Positions 1 to 10,195 of a stretch of DNA of 43,412 bases are shown here, piece after piece. The stretch covers positions 1-43,412 of the forward strand of contig JBJTMY010000140.1 of the NCBI GenBank assembly GCA_046073825.1, in the 5' to 3' direction. The stretch is from CAINEC01 sp046073825 (GTDB lineage: Bacteria; Bacteroidota; Bacteroidia; AKYH767-A; OLB10). Under the pieces are notes generated by a model. That model did no database searches and had not been told where the DNA came from. It saw nothing but the letters and a program-made list of their open reading frames with translations. Positions within the stretch are counted from its first letter, which is position 1; every line of letters starts with the position of its first letter. A program made the translations under genes and the position numbers.

Positions 1-304
1 TAAAAATGGTCAATCCATAAAAAAACCAGCAAATAGCCTTATACCATCTCGACTTAGCAACAATTGTAGGAGTTATAAAAATTACTACAACTAACGGTAA
101 CGCATAGTAGAAGAAGGCAATCAAATCAAATAGAAATCCAATAACAAACGAAAGCGAAATATCGATTGGATTCCAACTAACAGAATTACTGGATTTAATT
201 GCAAGCACAAGACGTGTCACCATTGAAACAAGAAGAAATATCTTCAAGAGTCCGAAGAGTACACGAAATCGGCCAGCAAATAACTTATTAATAATACTAC
301 CCAT
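1..304 (-). CDS. N-terminal part of LTA-synthase-like membrane sulfatase (runs off window)
   Basis: Open frame of 101 codons from an ATG at 302-304 to the window edge, with no stop. The visible part is hydrophobic. A first membrane segment is near residues 16-35 (LLKIFLLVSMVTRLVL), and a second and third lie near residues 50-80 (FVIGFLFDLIAFFYY, then LVVVIFI). The pattern FLFDLIAFFYYALP resembles the N-terminal membrane domain of the Bacteroidota LTA synthase/phosphoglycerol transferase family, whose sulfatase-fold catalytic domain would lie outside the window. The ATG overlaps the stop codon region of the upstream MiaE-like gene by 8 bp, so translational coupling is likely. The family call rests only on the membrane part and is moderate; an unrelated polytopic protein cannot be excluded. 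Confidence 0.55.
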   Translation of the reverse strand, partial: MGSIINKLFAGRFRVLFGLLKIFLLVSMVTRLVLAIKSSNSVSWNPIDISLSFVIGFLFDLIAFFYYALPLVVVIFITPTIVAKSRWYKAICWFFYGLTIF

Positions 305-878
305 GAATTGTCTCTTTCAAACCAAATCCTTTAATAATTTCTCCTTCGTAATCGAGCCATTCTTGCCAACGCTCATCTACATTTTCTTGTTCAGCATATT
401 TTCTGGCAAAGTGAATAAATTGAGTATAATGATTTGCTTCACTAATCATTAGTTTCTTATAAAATTGCTTTAAGTCTTCATCTTGAATATTTTCAGACAA
501 CACTTTAAAACGCTCACAACTTCTTGCTTCAATCATAGCACCAAACAGCAATCGGTCAATCAAGTGCACTTCACGAGAACCGCCTTTACGTTGAAACTCA
601 TAAAGTAAATTCACATACTCATCCTTTCGTTCTTTTCCAAGCACATACCCTCTCTCGGTTAGTTTGTAGTGAACTTGTTTAAAATGATCCAACTCTTCTT
701 GTGCTAATTCAAGCATGGCATTTACGAGTTCCGTTTTTTCCGGGAACTTCACCACAATAGTAATTGCATTAGAAGCAGCCTTTTGTTCACAATAAGCGTG
801 ATCAGTTAAAATTTCTTCAATGTTTTTTTCTACAATATTTACCCAACGAGGATCTGTTGGTAGTTTCAATCTAAACAT
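297..878 (-). CDS. miaE: MiaE-like tRNA-(ms2io6A)-hydroxylase
   Basis: A 193-residue protein matching the MiaE family, ferritin-like diiron monooxygenases that hydroxylate the isopentenyl side chain of ms2i6A at tRNA position 37. Metal ligands are visible in the expected order: Glu31 (YCEQK), the ExxH pair Glu62/His65 (EELDH), Glu117 (MIEARSCERF) and the second ExxH Glu147/His150 (EANHY). Length is normal for Bacteroidota members, which are shorter than some proteobacterial ones. ATG at 876-878. It begins 4 bp after the stop of the fused E1 dehydrogenase and overlaps the next gene by 8 bp, so the three are probably one transcript. The domain call is secure; exact substrate is inferred from the family. 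Confidence 0.88.
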   Translation of the reverse strand: MFRLKLPTDPRWVNIVEKNIEEILTDHAYCEQKAASNAITIVVKFPEKTELVNAMLELAQEELDHFKQVHYKLTERGYVLGKERKDEYVNLLYEFQRKGGSREVHLIDRLLFGAMIEARSCERFKVLSENIQDEDLKQFYKKLMISEANHYTQFIHFARKYAEQENVDERWQEWLDYEGEIIKGFGLKETIHG

Positions 879-882
879 TCGA

Positions 883-2961
883 TTAGTATTTTAATAACGC
901 TTCCATTTGCACTTTCACTTTTTCAGCATTGGGCAGCATCGTTTGTTCCAATGTACTATTTAGGGGAATAGCCGGTAAATTTTCTGACCCAATAACCATA
1001 ACGGGTGCGTCTAGGTGCATAAAGCATTTTTGTGAAATTCTTCCTGCCAGTGCTTGGGCAAATGAATTATTATAGGGCTCTTCAGTTAATACTATACACT
1101 TGCTATGTTTCTTCACAGAATTAAAAACTGTTTCTTCATCCAATGGAGCAATCGTTCTTAAATCAATTATTTCAATTTGATCTTCAAAATCTTTTGCGGC
1201 ATTTTTTGCCCAATACACTCCCATACCATACGTTATAACGGTAAGGGTATCTTTTGTTGGGTGACAATCAGTTTCTTGAACTATTCTTGCTTTTCCGAGC
1301 GGTAAAATATAATCTTCGGATGGTTCAATTGTTTTTGCATCTTCTGTTCCTTTTATTTTTGACCAATACAACCCTTTGTGCTCTAACATAACCACAGGGT
1401 TTGGGTCATAATATGCTGCTTTCATTAACCCTTTTAAATCGGCCCCAGTAGAAGGGTAACAGATTTTTATTCCTCGTATATTCGCTAAAACACTTTCCAC
1501 ACTTGATGAATGATAAGGTCCTCCACTTCCATAAGCGCCAATGGGCACGCGGATAATGGAACTAACAGGCCATTTACCATTACTCAAATAACAGGAACGA
1601 CTGACCTCCGTAAATAACTGATTCAAACCTGGCCAAATGTAATCTGCAAACTGAACCTCCACAATTGGCTTGCATCCTGTTGCACTCATACCAACGGTAC
1701 TTCCAATGATAAATGCTTCTTGAATAGGTGTGTTAAAAACCCTATTATCTCCAAATTTCTGAGCTAAGGTAGCCGCCTCTCTAAAAACACCTCCTAATCG
1801 ACCTCCCACATCCTGGCCATATAATAAACACTCTGGATGTTTCTCCATCAATTCCTGAATAGCAAATAAGGCACAATCTACCATTACCTTTGCTTCACCA
1901 CCTTGAGGAGCTCTAACGCCCTGTTCTTCTTGAATTGGCGTAGGTGCGTAATCGTGAGTAAACAAATCTTCAGGACGAGGGTCTTCTGAGTTCTTTGCTT
2001 TCTCATAATCTGTTAAAACACTTTTTATTACTTCTTCTTCGATTGAAAACAACTCAATTTCATTGATTCCTAAATCTAGAAGGTATTGTCTAAACTTCGG
2101 TAAGGGATCACGTTTAGTACTCTCTTCTAAGTCATCGCGGTACCATTCCTTCCGCACTCCAGAAGTATGATGATTTAACAATGGAACTTTAGCATGAACT
2201 AACCAAGGCTTTGATTCCTTCCTTACATTTTCAAAAACACTACTTATCACTTTATAACATTCAACGAAATCAGTTCCATCGATTGTTACAGCTTCTATTC
2301 CTTTAAATCCTTTGATATACTCATAGGCATTCATTGCCCTAGTTTCTTTTGATGTTGCAGAAATATCCCAATCATTATCCTGAACGATGTATACAATTGG
2401 AAACTGTTTTAGAGCAGCCATCTGAAATGCTTCCGCCACTTCTCCTTCCGTAACAGATGCATCACCTAGGGAACAAACGACCAATGGATTTTCTGAAACT
2501 TCATGATCCAATAATCCTTGGCGTTGCAAATACTGTATCCCCATTGCTACACCAGTTGTAGGAATTGCTTGCATTCCAGTTGCAGAACTTTGATGAGGAA
2601 TTTTTGGAAACCCTTCTCTTTTCAAACTTGGATGACAATAATAAGTTCTTCCTCCACTGAACGGATCATCTCTTTTTGCCATTAACTGCAGCATTAATTC
2701 GTAAGGCTGCATTCCGATACCTAGTAACATACTATCATCGCGATAATAAGCACTTAAATAATCTTGAGCTTTTAACTGAAGTCCTACTGCTAATTGAATC
2801 GCCTCATGCCCTCTAGACGTTGCGTGTACATATTTTGCTGTAAAAGAGGCCCTTTCTTCATATAAAACTGCCATTTCTTTGGCTGTTGTCATGAGTTTAA
2901 AGGCGTTTAATAATACTTCTTTTGATGGTATAATTTCTTGGTCCGATATAATAGAATTCAT
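883..2961 (-). CDS. Fused alpha/beta E1 component of a thiamine-diphosphate 2-oxoacid dehydrogenase
   Basis: A 692-residue single-chain E1. The N-terminal half (about 20-330) is the alpha subunit with the thiamine diphosphate site: GDASVTEG at 166-173 and the acidic/amide end QDND at 194-197. The C-terminal half (about 355-690) is the transketolase-like beta subunit (LYGQDVGGRLGGVF; TPIQEAFIIG; YGSGGPYHS). Such enzymes decarboxylate a 2-oxoacid and pass the acyl group to lipoyl-E2. The fused form is common in Bacteroidota, and the sequence fits the branched-chain 2-oxoacid (2-oxoisovalerate) group better than pyruvate E1, but substrate cannot be fixed here. No E2 or E3 gene is nearby. A TATTTTTG box ends 4 nt before the ATG, so the mRNA may be leaderless. 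Confidence 0.9.
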   Translation of the reverse strand: MNSIISDQEIIPSKEVLLNAFKLMTTAKEMAVLYEERASFTAKYVHATSRGHEAIQLAVGLQLKAQDYLSAYYRDDSMLLGIGMQPYELMLQLMAKRDDPFSGGRTYYCHPSLKREGFPKIPHQSSATGMQAIPTTGVAMGIQYLQRQGLLDHEVSENPLVVCSLGDASVTEGEVAEAFQMAALKQFPIVYIVQDNDWDISATSKETRAMNAYEYIKGFKGIEAVTIDGTDFVECYKVISSVFENVRKESKPWLVHAKVPLLNHHTSGVRKEWYRDDLEESTKRDPLPKFRQYLLDLGINEIELFSIEEEVIKSVLTDYEKAKNSEDPRPEDLFTHDYAPTPIQEEQGVRAPQGGEAKVMVDCALFAIQELMEKHPECLLYGQDVGGRLGGVFREAATLAQKFGDNRVFNTPIQEAFIIGSTVGMSATGCKPIVEVQFADYIWPGLNQLFTEVSRSCYLSNGKWPVSSIIRVPIGAYGSGGPYHSSSVESVLANIRGIKICYPSTGADLKGLMKAAYYDPNPVVMLEHKGLYWSKIKGTEDAKTIEPSEDYILPLGKARIVQETDCHPTKDTLTVITYGMGVYWAKNAAKDFEDQIEIIDLRTIAPLDEETVFNSVKKHSKCIVLTEEPYNNSFAQALAGRISQKCFMHLDAPVMVIGSENLPAIPLNSTLEQTMLPNAEKVKVQMEALLKY

Positions 2962-2965
2962 GGGG

Positions 2966-2973
2966 CAAAAATA
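2966..2973 (-). promoter_or_regulatory. Predicted -7 box of the E1 dehydrogenase promoter
   Basis: On the minus strand this reads TATTTTTG, a full match to the Bacteroidota -7 consensus TAnnTTTG. Only CCCC separates it from the ATG at 2961, which would put the transcript start at or next to the start codon (leaderless mRNA). No clear -33 TTTG was seen at the usual distance. Confidence 0.4.
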
Positions 2974-3012
2974 AGTATATTAGGTAAGGAATTATAGTAG
3001 TTTGAATTAAAT

Positions 3013-3046
3013 AAAAAGGGACTTTCCAATTGAAAAGTCCCTTTTT
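3013..3046 (-). terminator. Rho-independent terminator after the giant T9SS protein gene
   Basis: Perfect 13-bp stem (AAAAAGGGACTTT at 3013-3025 with its complement at 3034-3046), 8-nt loop, flanked by T/A runs on both sides. It lies 28 bp past the stop of the 2373-residue protein and upstream of the E1 gene, so it ends the minus-strand adhesin transcript and insulates the E1 promoter. Confidence 0.85.
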
Positions 3047-3073
3047 AATTTTTGAAGTATTTAAGAATACTAT

Positions 3074-6000
3074 TTATTCAACTATCAAACGAGTTTGAGT
3101 AACCAAACCATTTCCTTTTAAAGCGATAATATATGTACCTTTTACCAATGACTGAAGGTTTAATTCCGTTTGATTGTATCCTTCGATTGAATTCACAACT
3201 AATCGTTCTACCTCTCTACCTGCCATATCAAGCACTGTTAATACATATTCGCTGTTGTCAGTGGCAGTATAGGCAACTGTCACATTTCCTTGTGTAGGGT
3301 TAGGATAAACCACAATGCCTGATAAATCAAATGCACTACCATCACGAGCCGTTGGGCAAGCTGTCGATGGATTTACAGAAGTCGATTTAGCACTACTTGT
3401 ACCACAAGCATTGGTTGCTTTTACGGTTATTGCTTTAGAGCCAGATGCAGTAAAATACAATGACAAATTAGTAGATCCTTGACCACTAACATACGTAGTT
3501 CCTGTAGAAGGATATGTCCAGGTGTAAGAAGTAGCACCCGTTACAGCACCAATTGAAAATACTTGAGCTACGGTAGTACCATAACATAATGTTGTTGGTG
3601 TTGTAATTGCTCCAGGGGTTGCAGGCTTAGCAGTAATAACAAGCGTTCTTTCCGCACTTGAACCACAACCATTATTCGATTTCACAAATAGTGTATCGGT
3701 AGTAAATCCTATTGGATAAGTGATGGTCACTGATTGTATTGGAGCAGCCAATGTGATAGATTGAACAGCTTGTCCATTCATCAATGCACCTGTTACTTTT
3801 GTTCTCCAAGTATATGAAGTTGCATTTGCGACAGCAGAAGCAAACGAATAAGTGTACGTGCTTCCACATACTCCCGTTGTTTGTCCGGTTATTGTTCCCG
3901 GAGTTGTAGGTGCTGCGGTATTTTTCGAAATTACTTTTGTACGAACGGTACTAAGCCCTTTACAATTTCCAGCATTGACTTTCAGCGTATCCCCAACAAA
4001 TCCTGTTGTAAATGTAACTGTAACAGCTGTATCAGTTGTTGTTAATGCGGTTGCTGAACCATTAACCAACATTCCTGCCTTAGGGGTCCAAACATAATAA
4101 TCAGCTGTAGCTACTTTTGAGATGCTATATTTTAAAGCGTCACCAATACAAGCAGAAGCAGCTCCGGTAACGGTACTCGGTTGAGTTGGAACAGCTGTTC
4201 TTACTGTAATAGTTTTGATAGTAGAATCAACTCCACATGATGATGTCCCAACAATTTTAATGTCGCTTGTTACTGACGTTGAAGACCAAGAAGTAGTAAT
4301 GGAATTAGTGCCCGCACCGGCAGTTATTGTTACTCCTGTCGGAACTGTCCAAACGTAAGTCACTCCTGCTTGAGCAGTAACACTGTAAACAACTCCAGTT
4401 GCAGGTCGACAAATTGGAGTGTTCCCCGTAATAGTCCCTACAACAAGACCAGAATTTATACCTACTGCTAATGTAGCACTTCCAGATGAGCAAGTAGTGG
4501 TTGCGGTTACACTCACATTGCCTGCAATTGCAGTTGATGACCATGAAGTAGTAATTGAGTTGGTGCCCGCACCCGCTGTAATGGTCACTCCAGTCGGAAC
4601 TGTCCAAGCATAAGTAGCACCTGATACTACAGGAATTGAGTAAATAATACCCGTTGAATTTTTACAGTTTGAAGCATTACCTGTTATTGGACCAACGGAT
4701 AAACTACCGGATGCTAGACCAACATTGATTGTATTGGAGGAAGTTCCGCAAGCGCTGGTAAGTGTAACAGTTACATTACCTGCAACAGCAGTTGATGTCC
4801 ATGTTGTAGTAATACTATTAGTACCTTGGCCAGATGTTATGGTAACTCCATTTGGAACCGTCCAATTATAGGAAACTCCTGATTGTGCAACAATGCTATA
4901 AACAACTCCTGTTTGATTAGGACAAACAGATGTATTTCCAGTTATTGTTCCAGGTGTTGGAACAATCGAAGAAACGGCAAGACTGGCTTCAGCAGTTGAA
5001 CCGCACCCATTGTTTGCCTTAACATAAATATTACCCGAACCTACCCATGAAGTTGGATAAGAGATTGTTACTGATAATATACTACCATCAACTGTTAAAG
5101 TACTAACTGATTGTCCATTAATTTTTGCGCCTGTAATATTTGTCCTCCATGTATAATTGGTTGCTCCAGAAGATGCGGTAATAGAATAGGTTACACTCGT
5201 AACTCCACACAGTCCTGTTGACTGACCATTAATTAATGTAATCGCAGAAGGTACAGTTGTACGAGAAGAAATCTTCAACACGCGATAAGCACCAACTCCT
5301 TTACAGTTACCAGCTCGAACTTTAATTGTATCGCCAGTAAAAGCAGAATTAAAGACCACCTTCACCATTGTGTCAGGAATTGAAATTGCCACAGCAGAAC
5401 CATTAATAGTCATGCCTGTATCAGGCACCCAAGTATAGTAGTCTGCAACTGCTGATTTTGAAATATAGTAATATGCCGAATCATTTGTACACATGGTTGT
5501 GTTTCCAGTTATAACGGATGGTTGAGTCGGTGCAGCCGTTCTTAGAACGGTTGTTAATTTTGATGAATCGGTTTTACAAGCTGTAGCTCCTATAACTTTT
5601 ATATCACCTCCTGTTGCCGTAGAGCTCCAAGATACATTTATGCTATTAGTTCCCTGACCCGAGGTAATTGTGCCTCCAGTAGGAAGAGTCCAATTATACG
5701 TAACTCCTGTTTGATTAAGGACAGAATACATATTCCCTGTTGTTGAAGCGCAAATGCCTACTGTACCACTGATTGTACCTACCGTTAATGTTCCTGTAGT
5801 TACAACAACTGGCAACGATGACGAAGCATTGTTGCAAGCTCCAGAGGCAACTACCGAAACATTTCCACTAACAGCAGAAGTTGTCCATGTTGTTACGATT
5901 TGACTCGTACCTTGCCCTGATAAAATGGTTACTCCAGAAGGAACAGTCCATTGATAAATTACTCCTGCCTGGCTTGTTACCGAGTATGTAATTTGATTTT

Positions 6001-9000
6001 GAGGCAAACACAATGACGTAGAACCTACTATTGAAGATATGACGGTAGAGGGTGTTACACTAACAGCAAATGATCCATTAGCTGTGCCACATGAATTTGT
6101 TAGAGCAACATACACATTTCCTGAAATCGCACTAGAACTCCATGTAGTTGTAATATTATTCGTTCCTACACCTGCAGTAATAATTACTCCAGACGGAACA
6201 ATCCAATTATAACTTACACCAGATTGAGCAGCTACACTATAAATAACATTAGATTGATTCAAACAAACTGTTGCTGACCCACTCACAGTAGGTGCTGTTG
6301 GAGTTGCTCCTATTGCAACACTTAAACTACCCGTTGATGTACCACAAGTATTGGTTACAGAAACAACTACGTTTCCACCAGTTGATGACCATGTTGTAGT
6401 AATACTGTTTGTCCCCTGTCCGGCTGTTATCGTAACGCCTGTTGGAACTGTCCATGTATAAGTAGCGCCAGATTGTGATGCAACACTATAAACAACCCCA
6501 GTTTGGTTTGTACAAACAGCTGTCGATCCTGTGATGGCAGGTACACTGGTTCCGATTCCAACTACAACTGCCAAACTTCCTGATGAAGTTCCACATGTAT
6601 TCGCAATAGATATTCCTACATTTCCTGATACTGCACTAGAACCCCACGTAGTGGTAATACTATTTGTCCCTTGTCCGGCGGTTATCGTAACGCCTGATGG
6701 TACAGTCCAAGTATAAGTCGTTCCAACCTGTGCGGTAACACTATAAACTACACCGGTTTGATTTATACAAACCGCACTTGAGCCAGTTATTGATGGTGTT
6801 GCAGGCGCAGAACCCACTGTCACATTCAAGCTTCCTGTTGTCGTTCCACATGTATTCGCAATAGATATTCCTACATTTCCTGAAACTGCACTAACCCCCC
6901 AAGTAGTGGTAATACTATTTGTCCCTTGTCCAGCGGTTATCGTAACTCCTGTTGGTACAGTCCACGTATAAGTAGTTCCTGCTTGAGCAGTCACGCTGTA
7001 AACCACGGCTGTTTGATTTTTACATACAGAAGTAGAACCAGTGATAGTTGGAGCAGTTGGTGATGTATTAACCGTAACATTTAAATTACCCGTTGAAGTA
7101 CCACAATTTGTTGTTATTGTAGCTGTAACCGCCCCTGTAACTGAAGTTGACCCCCAAGTTGTGGTAATGCTATTCGTTCCTTGACCAGCAGTAATGGAAA
7201 CTCCTGTTGGAACAGCCCATGAAAAATTAACTCCTGCTTGAGCAACCACACTGTATATTATGCCTGTTTGGCCTTTACAAACAGAGGTAGTACCTGTTAT
7301 TGACCCTACAACTGGTGCTGCAATAATCGTGATTATAACTGTATCGGTAGCAGCAACACAAGGACCAGTACCATCTGGATCATTCGTTGTTAATATTAAC
7401 CGAGCGATACCTGCGGTAATTTCAGATGCTGATGGAGTATAAGTGATAGTTGCTGAAGTATTATTAGGAGAATAGGTACCGTTTCCTCCACTCCAGGTTA
7501 AACTTGTTGCATTGGTAGTGCTTCCTGTTATGCTCGCTGTGGCATTGTAGCAAATTGTTTTATCCACTCCAGCATTGGCAGTTGGTGGATTTGCACAGAC
7601 ACTACAGTTGGTAACTGTTATTGAAGATGTATCACTAGCTGTACAACCATCGGGAGTAGTATAATGATAAGTAATTACAAATGTACCAATACCGGCAACA
7701 GATGGACTAAATACATTATTGGAAACTCCAGTTCCAACATAAGTTCCACCAAGTGGAGATCCTCCTGTTAAAGAAAATGGAGCCACCGTGTTACAAACAT
7801 TATTAAAAGAAGATAATGTAACTGTAGGAAGTGGATTCACCGTAAATACCTGAGAAGCACTTCTTGTACATCCAGAAGCATAAGTAACTGTATAAGTAAT
7901 TGTTTGAGTACCGTATGCAGGGTTAAAATATCCATTTAATACTCCCACACCAGAAAAAACTCCTCCAGAAGGAGAACCACCTGATAATAATTGAAGCGGA
8001 GCATTACTACAAATCGGAGCAAATGCGTTTAACGTAACCGTTTGCGGGGTAATAACGGTTACCGAAGCACTACCACTTGCACTACCAATACATGTTGCAT
8101 CGTTCATTGCAGTTAATGTATAAGTAGATGAAGCAGATGGAGTAACCACTAAATTATAGTTGGATGTTGTGATACCTGTAACAGAAGATGTTGTAGTTCC
8201 ATTTGAATAAGTAAGAGCAAATGGAGCTGTACCTGTAAATGTGACTGGAATAGAAACACTACTACCTGTACAGGTTGAATATGAACCAGACATGGTTGCT
8301 GTAGGATTCGAACATCTATCGGTAATGCATATACTAAAAGTACCTGCATTCACAGAATCTGTCCACACTCGTAAAATATAATCTGCTTGAGGATTTAATC
8401 CTGAAATTGTCCGTGTGCCCGTACCTGGATTCCAACAAGCAATTTCAAATCCTCCACACTCAAACAATAATTGAGCTTTTAAATTCGCAGCAGTAAGTGC
8501 AGTGATATTTAAATCAACATCACTAAAATTTCCAGTATTAAATACAAACCAAACATCCGATTTAGTTGTTGAAGCATCGCAAGAAGCAGCATCTGTATTT
8601 TTTGTAGCGTAATTATTTAAAAATGTTCGAGCATTTGTTGCGCACGACAATGGTGGATTTACTGATAATCGAATAGCATTTGCACAATTATCATTTGCAG
8701 GAGGCACCGCACACATGGTAGTTTCATATATACATATACTCATTGTCCCAACAGCATAAGGTGTGTACGTCCAAACCCTCACATAATATGTTTGGCCTGC
8801 CGTGTACTCATTTTGACACATTGCAATTTCCGGCATTGCTAAGTTTTGGTCATCACCACATTTAATCTGATATCCTCCTCCATCTGGACAACCAGTCCAA
8901 ACTTCCATTACCCAATCATTATTGGTACCTGCCTGTGTTGTAATAACTAATTTTTTACCGTTTGCAGGAGCAACAAATTTGAACCATTTGTCATTTGTTG

Positions 9001-10195
9001 CTTGATTTCCGAAAACATCAGAACAAAACGACGTTGGCCCATTAATAGAAACTCCAGTAGATACAGTTGTAAAACTGCATGTGGCCAATGAAGTTGCTAC
9101 ATTTAACAATTGAGACGTTGAACAATCCTCACCTAGTCCTCCGGTTGTAAAGCTTGAAGGACCAATTTTCAAACTGTTATTTCCTGTTCCACAACTTTTC
9201 TGCACATAGAAACTATAAGAAGTATTTGCATTTAAACCGGCAACTGTGGTAAATGAATCTATTGTATTCACCACCGTGCCAGTTCCTAGCGTAAAACCAA
9301 CAGGACCATACTCAACAATAAAACTACCACCAGCAACAGGATTATTCCATCGCAATTGAGCACTGTTAGTCGTTATTTGTGTTGCATATAAATTAGTTGG
9401 TGAAGGGCATGATGTAGGTGCAAATCTAAAAGTTAAGCCAGCCGTAGGAAGAAGCGAAGTGGACACACCACATGTTGACGTATTAGCAGTACCGTTAGTA
9501 GAGGTAGACCAAGTATTGGTTCCCGATACTACAGCTCGATTTTTAATATTTGCTGGATAGGTATTATTCGCTCCTCTCAGTCCAACCTGAAAAGATGCTG
9601 AAGTATAAGTTCCTGTTGTTAGATTGTAAATCACATCTATTGCGTTAGATGTTTCATTCAAAATAATTTGAAAATTGATAGCAGTCGTATAAGCAGTGCC
9701 TTGAGCTTGAGGTTTGAAATTTTTAAACTGAATTACAAACTTTCTATTGGGTGTTGACCCTAATGTTTGATAACTAATTGAACCTGTCTGTGCTGCATTT
9801 CCAGAGACAAAATAAGCATTTAAATTACCACCTAACGCAGCTATAGCTCCTGCATAAGCAGTGGTAGCTGATAAGGGCGTATAGCTTGTGGTTGTAGGGA
9901 CTGTGGTTCCGAATGTTAAATACCCATTAGAACTAATAGTACATCCTGTATAAACAACACCATCAAATATGAAGTTAAATGGAATGGTCCCGTTAGCTAA
10001 TGTATAATTAATATCATCAAGAGAGCCTGTTCCTGTTGTTGCTGTAGCTGTGGCTAATGTTGTAGCACCAGTCAGTTCGGTGTATGTACTAGCACTTTGT
10101 GTAAAGTCGTACAAACTTACTTGAGCGTTTGAACTCAAACTACTACCTCCTAAAATGAAGAAAGTCGCCAGTAATTGAAATAAAATTTTACGCAT
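3074..10195 (-). CDS. Giant T9SS-secreted surface protein with 15 PKD-like domains
   Basis: A 2373-residue protein with a Sec signal peptide (residues 1-25, cleavage near SNAQ). Order of parts: an N-terminal beta region (about 25-260); a fibronectin type III domain (about 262-352); two copies of a jelly-roll/prepeptidase-like domain (about 355-630, each with YYVRVWT or DYILRVWT); a PKD-like domain; two GGSPSGG-type repeats (about 710-870); a further Ig-like domain; then 15 PKD-like domains of about 88 residues (about 957-2275). The last 85 residues form a type A T9SS sorting domain (VVYPNPTQGNVTV ... GTYIIALKGNGLV). It is therefore predicted to be exported by T9SS and displayed or released, perhaps as an adhesin. 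The upstream gene, 53 bp away, is a paralogue over the first 780 residues. Ligand is unknown. Confidence 0.92.
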   Translation of the reverse strand: MRKILFQLLATFFILGGSSLSSNAQVSLYDFTQSASTYTELTGATTLATATATTGTGSLDDINYTLANGTIPFNFIFDGVVYTGCTISSNGYLTFGTTVPTTTSYTPLSATTAYAGAIAALGGNLNAYFVSGNAAQTGSISYQTLGSTPNRKFVIQFKNFKPQAQGTAYTTAINFQIILNETSNAIDVIYNLTTGTYTSASFQVGLRGANNTYPANIKNRAVVSGTNTWSTSTNGTANTSTCGVSTSLLPTAGLTFRFAPTSCPSPTNLYATQITTNSAQLRWNNPVAGGSFIVEYGPVGFTLGTGTVVNTIDSFTTVAGLNANTSYSFYVQKSCGTGNNSLKIGPSSFTTGGLGEDCSTSQLLNVATSLATCSFTTVSTGVSINGPTSFCSDVFGNQATNDKWFKFVAPANGKKLVITTQAGTNNDWVMEVWTGCPDGGGYQIKCGDDQNLAMPEIAMCQNEYTAGQTYYVRVWTYTPYAVGTMSICIYETTMCAVPPANDNCANAIRLSVNPPLSCATNARTFLNNYATKNTDAASCDASTTKSDVWFVFNTGNFSDVDLNITALTAANLKAQLLFECGGFEIACWNPGTGTRTISGLNPQADYILRVWTDSVNAGTFSICITDRCSNPTATMSGSYSTCTGSSVSIPVTFTGTAPFALTYSNGTTTSSVTGITTSNYNLVVTPSASSTYTLTAMNDATCIGSASGSASVTVITPQTVTLNAFAPICSNAPLQLLSGGSPSGGVFSGVGVLNGYFNPAYGTQTITYTVTYASGCTRSASQVFTVNPLPTVTLSSFNNVCNTVAPFSLTGGSPLGGTYVGTGVSNNVFSPSVAGIGTFVITYHYTTPDGCTASDTSSITVTNCSVCANPPTANAGVDKTICYNATASITGSTTNATSLTWSGGNGTYSPNNTSATITYTPSASEITAGIARLILTTNDPDGTGPCVAATDTVIITIIAAPVVGSITGTTSVCKGQTGIIYSVVAQAGVNFSWAVPTGVSITAGQGTNSITTTWGSTSVTGAVTATITTNCGTSTGNLNVTVNTSPTAPTITGSTSVCKNQTAVVYSVTAQAGTTYTWTVPTGVTITAGQGTNSITTTWGVSAVSGNVGISIANTCGTTTGSLNVTVGSAPATPSITGSSAVCINQTGVVYSVTAQVGTTYTWTVPSGVTITAGQGTNSITTTWGSSAVSGNVGISIANTCGTSSGSLAVVVGIGTSVPAITGSTAVCTNQTGVVYSVASQSGATYTWTVPTGVTITAGQGTNSITTTWSSTGGNVVVSVTNTCGTSTGSLSVAIGATPTAPTVSGSATVCLNQSNVIYSVAAQSGVSYNWIVPSGVIITAGVGTNNITTTWSSSAISGNVYVALTNSCGTANGSFAVSVTPSTVISSIVGSTSLCLPQNQITYSVTSQAGVIYQWTVPSGVTILSGQGTSQIVTTWTTSAVSGNVSVVASGACNNASSSLPVVVTTGTLTVGTISGTVGICASTTGNMYSVLNQTGVTYNWTLPTGGTITSGQGTNSINVSWSSTATGGDIKVIGATACKTDSSKLTTVLRTAAPTQPSVITGNTTMCTNDSAYYYISKSAVADYYTWVPDTGMTINGSAVAISIPDTMVKVVFNSAFTGDTIKVRAGNCKGVGAYRVLKISSRTTVPSAITLINGQSTGLCGVTSVTYSITASSGATNYTWRTNITGAKINGQSVSTLTVDGSILSVTISYPTSWVGSGNIYVKANNGCGSTAEASLAVSSIVPTPGTITGNTSVCPNQTGVVYSIVAQSGVSYNWTVPNGVTITSGQGTNSITTTWTSTAVAGNVTVTLTSACGTSSNTINVGLASGSLSVGPITGNASNCKNSTGIIYSIPVVSGATYAWTVPTGVTITAGAGTNSITTSWSSTAIAGNVSVTATTTCSSGSATLAVGINSGLVVGTITGNTPICRPATGVVYSVTAQAGVTYVWTVPTGVTITAGAGTNSITTSWSSTSVTSDIKIVGTSSCGVDSTIKTITVRTAVPTQPSTVTGAASACIGDALKYSISKVATADYYVWTPKAGMLVNGSATALTTTDTAVTVTFTTGFVGDTLKVNAGNCKGLSTVRTKVISKNTAAPTTPGTITGQTTGVCGSTYTYSFASAVANATSYTWRTKVTGALMNGQAVQSITLAAPIQSVTITYPIGFTTDTLFVKSNNGCGSSAERTLVITAKPATPGAITTPTTLCYGTTVAQVFSIGAVTGATSYTWTYPSTGTTYVSGQGSTNLSLYFTASGSKAITVKATNACGTSSAKSTSVNPSTACPTARDGSAFDLSGIVVYPNPTQGNVTVAYTATDNSEYVLTVLDMAGREVERLVVNSIEGYNQTELNLQSLVKGTYIIALKGNGLVTQTRLIVE
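3370..7325 (-). repeat. Tandem array of 15 PKD-like domain units (about 264 bp each)
   Basis: Each unit carries a VCxNQTGVVYSV...YTWTVPTGVTITAG pattern, then GTNSITTTW and a C-terminal CGT. Units 2 and 3 are nearly identical in DNA: 6591-6724 and 6846-6979, offset 255 bp, differ at about 10 of 134 positions by eye. There is also a higher-order duplication: units 7-9 (with ADYYTW and NYTWRT variants) match units 12-14 in order, so a multi-domain block was duplicated. Confidence 0.9.

Noticed and set aside
3370..7325. Regular repeats at about 255-270 bp that could be taken for a repeat array or many small genes on the plus strand
   Set aside because: They are coding repeats of a single minus-strand protein; the opposite-strand open frames are shadows with no start context.
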